NCBI GenBank assembly: GCA_900770055.1
Contig: CAAGJD010000046.1
Span: 1-13,250 of the forward strand
Length of the DNA: 13,250 nucleotides
Direction: 5' to 3'
Source of the DNA: Acholeplasmatales bacterium
GTDB lineage: Bacteria > Bacillota_I > Bacilli_A > Acholeplasmatales > Anaeroplasmataceae
Positions 5,332 through 12,654 of the stretch are shown here, piece by piece; the stretch's first letter is position 1, and each line of letters opens with the position of its first letter. The notes below the pieces were generated by a model. That model saw only the letters and a program-made list of their open reading frames with translations. It was not told the DNA's origin and ran no database searches. The translations under genes were made by a program, and so were the position numbers.

Positions 5332-7748
5332 ACTTTTATCCTTATTCCTTTCATCAACTCATCATTTATTGTATTAGCCATATGTGTCTCTTCATTTGGC
5401 AAATCTATGTGTATAATAGTACCTTGAATGTACTTGTGTTTATTATATATGTTATCTATATATGTACCCACAGTTCCTATAACTCCTATTGACATACCGT
5501 TGTAGGATAATTTATTAATAAATGCTTGTTTCTCATCATCAGTACAAGTGTAATATTCAAGGAAAGGTACTAATTTATTGAGGATTGTGAAAGCACTTGT
5601 TTTAGTTAAAGTGTTTGGTGTTGCTTTAATGTTTCCAAGATTATAGTTATACATATCAGTAGCATATGATTTTTGCTCTTTCTGTAATTTCTGCATATTC
5701 TTATAATCTGCAATACCTGCTCCTGCTGATGCTACAGTTCCAAGAGCTGCACCTACTCCCATTCCTATACCACCACCAATTACACTACCCATCATAGCTC
5801 CTGATGCTCCACCTTGTAAAGAACCTGCCACCATACCTGCAATAGCTTCAGTTCTTTGAATACCTTGTTGGATATCCATATTAATCATTTGTCTGTTGAA
5901 TATGTCTTCATAGTTCTTGTTATTAAGTTGGTATTGTACCCAAGCATCTGTAACTCTTGGCATTGAGAAATCACCTGACAATATTAGTCCTCTTTGCTCT
6001 TTGTTAAATGTTTGCCCATAAAGACCACCATATACAGGATTTATGGCTATCAATGGATTAAACGGCTTGTAGGTACATTGAATATTGAAACCTTTGAATC
6101 CGCCATTCTTTGCCATAGAGAAGTCATAAGTATTAGTATATCCAGGTGAACATAATCTCCATTTATCACATTCATTATGTACCTTAACATCATACTTACT
6201 TAATATATTTATCATAGTAGCTTCTTGGTCTGCTGTTAAAATTACTGTATTTGTGAAGGATGATTGAGTACAATAGAATAATACTGATTTAATTTGATTT
6301 GCTTCATTGGTTATTGTTACATAATCAAAATTAAGGGTAAGGTCTTGTACATTTAATTGATTCGGTAATTTAGTGATAACATTAGGAACAGGACAGTATG
6401 GTACTAATTGAATATCGTATAATTCACTACCTAATACTCTTCCCATCTGCTGTGCTAGTCCATACACTACATTAGGTTCACTTGAAATACGAGAACTACC
6501 AACTATAATATCACATCCAACAGGCATTGCTACCATATAGTAAGGAGCATCATCCAAAGCTCTACCTGAATCACTAAAAGGTATTGTTACTGCATCATTT
6601 TGTTCAATCTCTGAAAATACAGGTCTTACTTTCTGTGCTTCATATGTAACTGTATATGAACTATTATTACCTGTACCTGATATTTGAGATACTTTATCTA
6701 CAATGCCTTGAAGTTCTATATAAGAATTAGTTCCTGTTGCTACATCATTATATATTGTTTCTATATTCCCATAAGATACGTCTATTTTATAAATCTTGCC
6801 TGTAGATGTTTCTTTAATAGTTTTACCAATATATGTAATTAAGTCTTTACCTGTGAGATTATTACTATACCAAATGTTTATCTTGTTATCTACATTGCTT
6901 GAAGTGTTAGATATAAGATTATTAAGTGCTTTTTTTGCAATTTTATATGTAGTTGATTGTGGTTTGGTGTTGTCAACTCCGTATAATGATAGTGAAGTAT
7001 TATGTGATACTACACCTTCTTCGTGTACTCCATAATCTGATATTCCACCTATTGTTTTTTGAGGACCATTATTATTCCAAGATATTTCGGTAAGAGTGTT
7101 ATCTGAAGTTATTCCCCATTGATAATCATTAAATATCCAAGCATGATATGCACCTGTACCTGCTTGATACACATTGTATTCATTATCTGAGGTATAATCC
7201 CAAGAATCAAGTTTATCTACCAATATATCAGCACTTACCTGGTTGGGTAGCCAATTAACTTCGTGTGTAGGTTTATTGGTTGACAAGTATGCTACTATCC
7301 AAGGACATTGACTGCCATCATATAATGGTATTTCTTCTTCCTTAATTTGGTTGAAAGACATACCCTCACTGTTATATATGAAAGGACTTGACATAGGTAG
7401 CATACCCTTTTGAATAAAGGCAGTACTCTTATATACTTCATCGTAATAGTCTGCTAATACATCTCTCAATAGATTAACTCTATATTGATTACCTGTTGTT
7501 CTGTTAGCATCTATGACATACCATCTACTATGTATATCAGTAGTGCCATCAGGGACACATATAATATAGTTAGGTATCTCATCATCTGCAATATTCAAAA
7601 CAATAGATGTATTAACTCCATCATTAGGGTTGAAATTAACACCACTTGAAGTACTCTTAATAAAGTAATCATCATAATCAGCCAATGTATCTCTTACATC
7701 AAGTATCCTATTAGCATAGTTATTAAAATTATAGAGATATAATGTCAT
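5328..7748 (-). CDS. Tail knob / distal tail tube protein (phi29 gp9-like)
   Basis: An 806-residue protein, longer than phi29 gp9 (599). In phi29, gp9 forms a hexameric tube at the tail tip whose hydrophobic loops plug the channel and then enter the host membrane. The N-terminal 130 residues carry gp9-type features: a short YLYNFNNYANRI start, SRWYVIDANR, then YRVNLLRDVLADYYDEV and STAFIQKGMLP. Residues about 636-681 are a long run of Gly, Ala, Met and Val (GGIGMGVGAALGTVASAGAG), the expected membrane-active loop. The middle (about 190-400) has extra Asn/Thr/Ser-rich material that probably accounts for the added length. The start has AAGGAG ten bases upstream. Confidence 0.9.
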   Translation of the reverse strand: MTLYLYNFNNYANRILDVRDTLADYDDYFIKSTSSGVNFNPNDGVNTSIVLNIADDEIPNYIICVPDGTTDIHSRWYVIDANRTTGNQYRVNLLRDVLADYYDEVYKSTAFIQKGMLPMSSPFIYNSEGMSFNQIKEEEIPLYDGSQCPWIVAYLSTNKPTHEVNWLPNQVSADILVDKLDSWDYTSDNEYNVYQAGTGAYHAWIFNDYQWGITSDNTLTEISWNNNGPQKTIGGISDYGVHEEGVVSHNTSLSLYGVDNTKPQSTTYKIAKKALNNLISNTSSNVDNKINIWYSNNLTGKDLITYIGKTIKETSTGKIYKIDVSYGNIETIYNDVATGTNSYIELQGIVDKVSQISGTGNNSSYTVTYEAQKVRPVFSEIEQNDAVTIPFSDSGRALDDAPYYMVAMPVGCDIIVGSSRISSEPNVVYGLAQQMGRVLGSELYDIQLVPYCPVPNVITKLPNQLNVQDLTLNFDYVTITNEANQIKSVLFYCTQSSFTNTVILTADQEATMINILSKYDVKVHNECDKWRLCSPGYTNTYDFSMAKNGGFKGFNIQCTYKPFNPLIAINPVYGGLYGQTFNKEQRGLILSGDFSMPRVTDAWVQYQLNNKNYEDIFNRQMINMDIQQGIQRTEAIAGMVAGSLQGGASGAMMGSVIGGGIGMGVGAALGTVASAGAGIADYKNMQKLQKEQKSYATDMYNYNLGNIKATPNTLTKTSAFTILNKLVPFLEYYTCTDDEKQAFINKLSYNGMSIGVIGTVGTYIDNIYNKHKYIQGTIIHIDLPNEETHMANTINDELMKGIRIKV

Positions 7749-7775
7749 TTACTATCTCCTTTCTTTAGTATTATA

Positions 7776-7797
7776 GAGAGGGTTTTTAAGCCCTCTC
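7776..7797 (-). other. Hairpin between capsid and tail genes
   Basis: GAGAGGG and CCCTCTC form a perfect 7-bp stem with an eight-base loop in the 54-base gap between the capsid stop and the tail knob start. On the minus strand it is followed by TATAATAC rather than a U-run, so it is a weak terminator at best. It may attenuate read-through or protect the 3' end of the abundant capsid message, which would lower expression of the tail genes. Confidence 0.65.
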
Positions 7798-7802
7798 ATA
7801 TC

Positions 7803-8903
7803 TTAAACTGCATTAGTTGCTCTTACGGTTATGAACGGATAGTTGTGAAGTTGTTCAAGAGTGTTGTGACCAAAGATTAACATTCTCGTATCAGTAAGGG
7901 ACTGAGGGTTGAAGAATGATGTTGCTACGGTAAATGCACTCATGAAAGGTACAGCACCTTTCTTATAAATCTTACAAGCTATCTTTGAATCTTCGGTGTA
8001 AGTAGTATTAGCCTTATAATCAGTATTATCAGGAAGTAATTCACCAGGATATACATGTATAGAGCCATAGTCAGTCTCAATTAAAGACCTTATGGTTGTA
8101 TTTGCTCCTGAAGTAGTGCCACCACTTGCATTAATAGTACCGAAATACTTTGCAGGGAGTTTGTCCGTGAGTAAACCATCGTAAATATCCTTGTGGAATA
8201 TAGTAGGAAGGTCTATCTTAGTTATCTTGTTGAGGTATTCAGAGTTCCAAATAACCTTGAAATCACCCATGTCATAGCTTCTCATAAAGCCATAGTCATT
8301 ATAATCTCTGTTGGGGTCTTCAAGTTCATCGAATATGTCAGCAAGTTTCTTTGCAATAGTCTGTGCAGATACCCTATTGTAAGCCTCAACATCCTGCTCA
8401 CTTGCCGTATCAGCGGGCTCTTTGGGAAGGGTTATATTAACTTCCTGCTTACCGATAGATGTTTCGTGAGTACCAATAAAGGTGTTAAACAATGTTGCAT
8501 CATAAACTCTCTTGGTGTCACTAAGCATAGATTCTACAACTGAATTAAACTCACTAAAAGCTCCTTCAGTACTCCATGCCTGTTTAGAGAGATAGTTGTC
8601 AAGAGTTACCTTGGCTATTCTGAATACATCCATAGTTATTGACTGACATTTGGGTGCTTGAGGTCTCTCTAACTCCAAGAGCTTAGGAGCTTCTGCATCA
8701 TTAAGCCAATCTCTCGTTTTTAGAATGTCGCACGAATAGAATAACTTGGTATCCCCATAGAGAGTACCATCTTCTCTTGCCTCTTCCATATATCTCGCAT
8801 TAGTGCCTTTGATGTTATCTCCAAACACTCTCTGAGATATAATCATGTTGAATATAGCAGCATAAATCTTGTTGCTATTAAGTGTTCCATTAAAAGTTGC
8901 CAT
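7803..8903 (-). CDS. Major capsid protein (phi29 gp8-like, HK97 fold)
   Basis: A 366-residue shell protein. The order scaffold, capsid, tail knob, connector and lower collar is that of the phi29 group. It has a helical N-terminal part (about 15-60), a long acidic helix-rich stretch (about 165-200) and a C-terminal segment with FMSAFTVATSFFNPQSLTDTRMLIFG, consistent with the A-domain end of an HK97-type capsid protein. It is clearly shorter than phi29 gp8 (448), which carries a C-terminal immunoglobulin-like domain. I see no such domain here. The start is set by AAGGAG in front of ATATATAATG. Its codons are somewhat richer in G and C than those of its neighbours, as is usual for a highly expressed gene. 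Identity comes from context and general character, not from a catalytic motif. Confidence 0.88.
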   Translation of the reverse strand: MATFNGTLNSNKIYAAIFNMIISQRVFGDNIKGTNARYMEEAREDGTLYGDTKLFYSCDILKTRDWLNDAEAPKLLELERPQAPKCQSITMDVFRIAKVTLDNYLSKQAWSTEGAFSEFNSVVESMLSDTKRVYDATLFNTFIGTHETSIGKQEVNITLPKEPADTASEQDVEAYNRVSAQTIAKKLADIFDELEDPNRDYNDYGFMRSYDMGDFKVIWNSEYLNKITKIDLPTIFHKDIYDGLLTDKLPAKYFGTINASGGTTSGANTTIRSLIETDYGSIHVYPGELLPDNTDYKANTTYTEDSKIACKIYKKGAVPFMSAFTVATSFFNPQSLTDTRMLIFGHNTLEQLHNYPFITVRATNAV

Positions 8904-8930
8904 TATATATCTCCTTAATTATTTTAATTA

Positions 8931-9410
8931 TTATCTACTTCTTCTGTTTGGCAAAGGAGTGTCTTTAAGAATTCTTTGTAGTTCATTTGTAAAGATAGCA
9001 CTATTTCCATCAGCCACATCAACACAAGATTGAAGTGCATCTGCAACTCTTTGAGCATCTCTACGGTCTTCATCAGTAAAGGAAAATTGAGGTCCATCTG
9101 GTGCAAAAATGTCCTCACCTTTCTCATCAAGTATGTTCTGTCTTAACTGCAAGGTTTTCTCGATAAACTCAAGATTACTTAGATTCTTTGTAAACAAGTC
9201 TTTCTTCAATTCGTCATTACTTACTTTAGGCGTATTCGGTGCCTCTACCTGTTGACCATTGACAAGACTATCTAAAAGCCTTTTGTTTTCATCTTTGAGT
9301 TTTTGATATGTATCTTTAGACACCGAATTTGCTTTGAGGTTGTTTATTACCTCTATGTAATCAGTATCAGTAGATTCTTCTGTGTTGTTTGTGATAATTT
9401 CTTCTGTCAT
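8931..9410 (-). CDS. Scaffolding protein (phi29 gp7-like)
   Basis: A 159-residue, mostly helical, highly charged protein just upstream of the capsid gene. The N-terminus is acidic (MTEEIITNNTEESTDTD). Residues about 32-50 (DTYQKLKDENKRLLDSLVNG) form a coiled-coil-like helix, resembling the dimerising helix of phi29 gp7. A second helical part spans about 65-95. The tail ends in basic LPNRRSR, a plausible contact with the capsid protein. It is longer than phi29 gp7 (98). AAGGAG lies about 11 bases before the start, and there are 27 bases between its stop and the capsid start. Scaffolds are poorly conserved, so this call rests on position, charge and predicted helices. Confidence 0.82.
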   Translation of the reverse strand: MTEEIITNNTEESTDTDYIEVINNLKANSVSKDTYQKLKDENKRLLDSLVNGQQVEAPNTPKVSNDELKKDLFTKNLSNLEFIEKTLQLRQNILDEKGEDIFAPDGPQFSFTDEDRRDAQRVADALQSCVDVADGNSAIFTNELQRILKDTPLPNRRSR

Positions 9411-9429
9411 AATATATATTCTCCTTATA

Positions 9430-9606
9430 AATAATTATTAAAGTTATGTGATAGCAAGGGATTTCCTATTAGTATGCCATAAGGTTATCAATCTTTCTGC
9501 TGACGCACTCTTCGTGTGATACCGTCTAAACACAGATGAGGACATAATATTAATAAGTGCCACATCTATCTACATATATATAAACATAGAGCCTACGGTT
9601 AGGTAG
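9430..9606 (-). ncRNA. Candidate structured RNA between ATPase and scaffold genes
   Basis: This intergenic region contains hairpins readable on the minus strand. The first is CCTAC/GTAGG with a six-base loop (9607-9592). The second is a longer stem, GACG/CGTC (9526-9523 with 9505-9502), stacked on CAC/GUG with a GAAGA loop and a six-base bulge on the 5' side. Positions 9481-9540 are richer in G and C than the flanks. An extended -10 box sits just upstream. The longest minus-strand frames inside it (about 25 and 33 codons) have no ribosome binding site. In phi29 the packaging motor needs a structural RNA (pRNA) that works with gp16, and the neighbour here is a gp16-like gene. A pRNA role is a hypothesis. 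A long 5' leader for the scaffold and capsid message is the main alternative. Confidence 0.4.
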
Positions 9607-9612
9607 GATATG

Positions 9613-9618
9613 ATTATA
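9613..9618 (-). promoter_or_regulatory. Extended -10 promoter candidate
   Basis: On the minus strand the sequence reads TGATATAAT, a perfect -10 hexamer (9618-9613) with the TGn extension. It overlaps the end of the ATPase gene. No good -35 is visible, which extended -10 promoters do not need. Transcription would start near 9606-9601, at the first hairpin of the candidate RNA, and continue into the scaffold and capsid genes. Confidence 0.5.
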
Positions 9619-10752
9619 TCATTTCTTAATTTGTTTAAGTTCTGCTGCAAATGTTGCTTGTGATATTAAGTCTGCATACTTAAATGCTCTTGCATCATAT
9701 CTCTCTATAACTGATTTTGCTAGGTCTTGGTCGAACATTGTGTCTAAATATCTTTTCATAGCTATAACATTGTTGCAAGTCTGTTTGTTGTATCTTCTTA
9801 TTATATTGCTGTCCCAAAGAGTAAACCAATGTTTTGGGTCTTTACTGAATTTGATAATTGCAGTTGGCTTTACTAACCTTTGGCTTTTAGGCATCAATGT
9901 TTCTAAATCTCTCTTTATAATGTTAGTGTAGTTACTATCCTCATCATAGTCCATTATATCAGCACCATAAGATTTTTTTCTCTTATCAATATAGGCTTGG
10001 CTATTGGGAACATTATCTACAATCATATGCTTTCTTTTCAGTTTATATCTTCCAGGCTGTTCAGGAATAAAACCTGCTAATTGAGCAAGAAAGTCAGAAC
10101 ATTCAGATACTGCATTAGCACAACCAAATATCCTTACAGCAGGATAATCCATTCTCTCTTGGTCTCTTAATATATTTTCAATGTATATCTTAAATTGGTC
10201 TACTGGATTTCCTACTGATTTCTTCTCAACACCTTCTGCCATCATAAACTCGTCTATTACTATAAATATAAATCTCTTGATAGGTTTTCCTGTCTTTGGG
10301 TCTATTGGTCTGTTGTTAAGAAATTCAGGGTCATATTCTGCTATGCCTTTACCTTGCTTGGCTGCACTTACTAATGGATAGAAGTCAATAAGTACTTTTC
10401 CGTGGTCATATATGGTGTTTGCTTTGGTTGTTATATCTAAATCATATTTTCTTACAAGTAATGGGTCTATGGCTTTCCTTGCTTTATTTTCAAGCATTTT
10501 CTTAATGGATAAATCTGATATTCTGAAGTAGTAGCACTTAACATTATCGTAGCCATATCTCTTCTTGTATGAGAGTAATGTGTCTAACACAGCAAAAGAT
10601 TTTCCTCTTCCTCTTGATCCACATATCCAAGCCCAAGTCCACCAATCTATTCCCATTAGAGATTGAGTAGTGTAGTATAAGGATTTTTGCTTTTGATATT
10701 TTTGGAATTTGAGTTCTTCGTTCATTATTTGATTAAATGTTTTTCTTCTCAT
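9619..10752 (-). CDS. DNA packaging ATPase (phi29 gp16-like)
   Basis: A 377-residue motor ATPase that would drive DNA into the prohead through the connector. Walker A is GSRGRGKS at 45-52. Walker B is FIFIVIDEF at 161-169, with D167 and the catalytic E168. A FGCANAVSECSDF segment at 209-221 fits the sensor-like motif seen after Walker B in gp16. The early WTWAWICGSRG block resembles the start of gp16-type ATPase domains. There is no obvious terminase nuclease domain, as in phi29 gp16 (332 residues). Its start overlaps the previous stop (ATGA) and has no strong ribosome binding site, so translation is probably coupled. It sits before the structural genes, whereas gene 16 of phi29 follows the lysis genes. 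Confidence 0.92.
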   Translation of the reverse strand: MRRKTFNQIMNEELKFQKYQKQKSLYYTTQSLMGIDWWTWAWICGSRGRGKSFAVLDTLLSYKKRYGYDNVKCYYFRISDLSIKKMLENKARKAIDPLLVRKYDLDITTKANTIYDHGKVLIDFYPLVSAAKQGKGIAEYDPEFLNNRPIDPKTGKPIKRFIFIVIDEFMMAEGVEKKSVGNPVDQFKIYIENILRDQERMDYPAVRIFGCANAVSECSDFLAQLAGFIPEQPGRYKLKRKHMIVDNVPNSQAYIDKRKKSYGADIMDYDEDSNYTNIIKRDLETLMPKSQRLVKPTAIIKFSKDPKHWFTLWDSNIIRRYNKQTCNNVIAMKRYLDTMFDQDLAKSVIERYDARAFKYADLISQATFAAELKQIKK

Positions 10753-11198
10753 TCTGGGCTACCAAAAAATGTTACTGCTATATAATGTTTCGCTTCTGTT
10801 GAAAAAATTCCTTCTCCCCTTTTCTCCCAATAAACATCTTTTACTTCTTCCCATATAGTTCCACCATACATAGCTTCTAATACTGTATATTGTCTTTTAT
10901 AGTGTGAACCAGGCATTTTTGATTCTTTTTCTACATTCAAAGCCTGTTTTTGACTTGCTGTCCTTAATTCAGTTGACACTATTTTATCAACTACTCCACT
11001 TGCACTTATTTTCTTGTTTTCTAATTTATATGTATCAAAAGCTCTCTTAAATCCCATTTTTGATAATGGCTCAACATCTTTTGGTGTTATACCTTTACTT
11101 CTTAAATATCTTATTTTTCCTGAAACTCTATTTCTATATTCATTATATAGTTCATCTAATGAATTTGACATTGTGATTGATTTTCTGTACTTTTTCAT
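10749..11198 (-). CDS. Small basic protein; terminal protein candidate
   Basis: A 149-residue, Lys/Arg-rich protein that I do not recognise. The first half looks helical (about 12-75, with SLDELYNEYRNRVSGKIRYLRSKG). The second half contains MPGSHYKRQY and a beta-like end (HYIAVTFFG). It lies two bases after the polymerase-like gene and overlaps the packaging ATPase by four bases. Its start has AAGGAAAG at the end of the preceding gene. In protein-primed systems such as phi29 and PRD1 the terminal protein gene lies next to the polymerase gene, and terminal proteins are small and basic. That makes this a positional candidate. There is no motif proof, and a DNA-binding or packaging accessory protein is equally possible. 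Confidence 0.7.
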   Translation of the reverse strand: MKKYRKSITMSNSLDELYNEYRNRVSGKIRYLRSKGITPKDVEPLSKMGFKRAFDTYKLENKKISASGVVDKIVSTELRTASQKQALNVEKESKMPGSHYKRQYTVLEAMYGGTIWEEVKDVYWEKRGEGIFSTEAKHYIAVTFFGSPE

Positions 11199-11200
11199 AA

Positions 11201-12268
11201 TTAACTTTCCTTTTTATATAAATGCTCTGTTATAGGATTATATGTAAATGATATACATTTGCCTGTGAAGTATATATCTCCCCATTCCCAATCTTCTCTG
11301 GGCTTTATTTTATCGAGTTCATATCTACCTCTTGCAACAACTGTATATTTATCATTCTCAATAAACTCATATATTCCTTTTGATTTTGCTCTATACTTAC
11401 AATTAATGTGGTCATTTTCCCATTGACCTATGCCTTTTCCTTCACCTTCACCGTGATATATCTCTCCTTGATACCATACACCATCTGTGTTGTGCATAAT
11501 CACTTTACGACCTGTAAGTATAAGTCTTTTAGTTATTTCTTCAAGATATGCTCTACACCATACCATTGCTGATTTTGATAGGTGACTGAATTGATAATAT
11601 ATTGGGCTATACTGTGACTGCATATAGCCATATGTATGAGTAAGTATTGCTTTATATAATGCAGATTTATCAGGGTCTTTTCTCTTATTGAATATATATT
11701 CAACAGGTTCTCTCAATTGTGGATAGTTAATAGCAATACCTGACATATATGCACTATGGAAGTCTATGTGATGTACATTATCAAGTGTTTTACCTATTAT
11801 GCTTTCATCAACATCTATTAATGGTGACGGTATAGTTTCTTTAGTTATAAGTCCTTCTTCTGTAGAAATTCTTAAATCATCTATATTAACATCAAATTCT
11901 TTACATATTTTTGAGAATTGAGTAAATGCAGCTCTACCTGATATTCCATCTTTGTCATTCTTAAAATCACGTCTAAATTCCCATCTAAAATTATGAGTTC
12001 CTAATAATAATAGTACCTCAATACTTGATTTATTTACTTTAATATTATATGTATTAAGCCAATGTAAATCCTTAAATGAAATGCCACCTGATTTCGTCAT
12101 AGGAGTATGTCCTATTTCTTCAATAGAATGAATACAATCAACTATTTCATTAAACTCTTTAATGCCTTCTTCTGTTTGAGGAATTATATTTAATGGCATA
12201 TCTAATTTGTTAGGTTTGAATGTAACAGGTCCTGATTTATACCTTTTACACAATTCTTCTTCTGTCAT
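11201..12268 (-). CDS. Minimal family B DNA polymerase-like protein
   Basis: A 355-residue protein carrying the polymerase core of family B. Motif A is HIDFHSAY with D169. Motif B is YKAILTHTYGYMQ (205-217), preceded by the finger-type FNKRKDP. Motif C is MHNTDGVWYQG with D262, where phi29 has DTDS. A KYRAKSKGIY segment (291-300) fits the motif that follows in palm domains. Only 168 residues precede D169, with no DxE exonuclease motif. Only 37 residues lie between D169 and K206, so a phi29-type TPR1 insertion is absent. phi29 polymerase has 572 residues. AAGGAG lies about nine bases before the ATG. It could be a compact replicase, one part of a split polymerase, or a relict; the full set of motifs favours an active enzyme. 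Confidence 0.8.
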   Translation of the reverse strand: MTEEELCKRYKSGPVTFKPNKLDMPLNIIPQTEEGIKEFNEIVDCIHSIEEIGHTPMTKSGGISFKDLHWLNTYNIKVNKSSIEVLLLLGTHNFRWEFRRDFKNDKDGISGRAAFTQFSKICKEFDVNIDDLRISTEEGLITKETIPSPLIDVDESIIGKTLDNVHHIDFHSAYMSGIAINYPQLREPVEYIFNKRKDPDKSALYKAILTHTYGYMQSQYSPIYYQFSHLSKSAMVWCRAYLEEITKRLILTGRKVIMHNTDGVWYQGEIYHGEGEGKGIGQWENDHINCKYRAKSKGIYEFIENDKYTVVARGRYELDKIKPREDWEWGDIYFTGKCISFTYNPITEHLYKKES

Positions 12269-12375
12269 AAAATATCTCCTTTCTTGTACCTCCTTTCCTC
12301 ACCCCCCGCAACCTATGTGGATCCAATCACAGAGGGTGAAGAAGTTTTAAGAAAGGATTATGAATTTACTCTACT
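12269..12375 (-). promoter_or_regulatory. Structured 5' leader with two Shine-Dalgarno sequences
   Basis: The leader between the promoter and the polymerase-like gene folds on the minus strand into an 8-bp outer stem (CTTCACCC at 12341-12334 with GGGTGAGG at 12304-12297, one G-U pair). An inner stem (12333-12328 with 12319-12314, one mismatch) closes an eight-base loop, and CGCAACC at 12307-12313 on the plus strand lies on the bulged side. The G-U pair would be a mismatch on the other strand, which fits an RNA made from this strand. Directly after the stem lies AAAGGAGG (12296-12289) with no start codon in range. A second AAGGAG follows and serves the real start. It may control translation, but no ligand-binding class is recognised. 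Confidence 0.55.
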
Positions 12376-12380
12376 ATTAT

Positions 12381-12409
12381 ATTATATACAATATTTTTTA
12401 TTTTGTCAA
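12381..12409 (-). promoter_or_regulatory. Consensus sigma-70-type promoter
   Basis: On the minus strand, TTGACA (12409-12404) is followed by exactly 17 bases and then TATAAT (12386-12381). Both boxes match the consensus perfectly. The start point would be near 12374, giving a leader of about 105 nt before the polymerase-like gene. It probably drives the polymerase, the small basic protein and the packaging ATPase by host RNA polymerase without a phage activator. Confidence 0.9.
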
Positions 12410-12428
12410 TACTTAAATTGTAAACAAA

Positions 12429-12449
12429 TTGTTAATTTTATTTTAACAA
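12429..12449 (-). other. AT-rich inverted repeat at gene end
   Basis: TTGTTAA and TTAACAA form a perfect 7-bp inverted repeat with a seven-base A/T loop. It begins at the stop codon of the small membrane protein gene and lies 20 bp upstream of the consensus promoter. It could be a weak terminator, though the following tract ATTTGTTTAC is not a clean U-run, or an operator for the promoter. Confidence 0.45.
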
Positions 12450-12652
12450 ATATTGTCTACTTCCCAAGTACCATCATTATAGAGTGTATATAGATAACCG
12501 TCATATTGTATTTGTAATTCTATTTTTATAGGAGTTTTATTTATATATTTATATTCTTCTTTTTCCTTTTTATCTGGGGCTACGGCAAATATTATTGACA
12601 TTATAAATAATAATATTACCATTCCTAATAATATATACAATATTTGTATCAT
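12443..12652 (-). CDS. Small protein with one membrane helix
   Basis: A 69-residue protein with an N-terminal hydrophobic helix (about 3-25, ILYILLGMVILLFIMSIIFAV), then a charged linker (PDKKEKEEYKY) and a short beta-like end (YDGYLYTLYNDGTWEV). The start follows AAAGGAG, which lies within the last codons of the HNH gene, with two bases between stop and start, so the two are coupled. The family is unknown. The helix could be an uncleaved signal anchor that exposes the C-terminal 45 residues outside the cell. It is short, but coding is supported by the ribosome binding site and composition. Confidence 0.6.
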   Translation of the reverse strand: MIQILYILLGMVILLFIMSIIFAVAPDKKEKEEYKYINKTPIKIELQIQYDGYLYTLYNDGTWEVDNIC

Positions 12653-12654
12653 AA

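Noticed and set aside
8924..9130. Minus-strand 68-codon frame overlapping the scaffold gene
   Set aside because: It is an alternative frame inside the scaffold gene with Met/Leu-rich low-complexity content and no ribosome binding site.
9480..9560. Hammerhead or other self-cleaving ribozyme
   Set aside because: CAGATGAGGAC on the plus strand resembles part of a hammerhead core, but the CTGATGA and GAAA core with a cleavage site is not present on either strand, and no other ribozyme class matched.
9430..9565. Two short minus-strand ORFs (about 25 and 33 codons) in the ATPase-scaffold gap
   Set aside because: Neither has a Shine-Dalgarno sequence, although real genes around them do. Both run through the hairpins.
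12284..12493. Plus-strand 69-codon frame over the polymerase leader
   Set aside because: It crosses the consensus promoter, the structured leader and the end of a minus-strand gene, and has no ribosome binding site.
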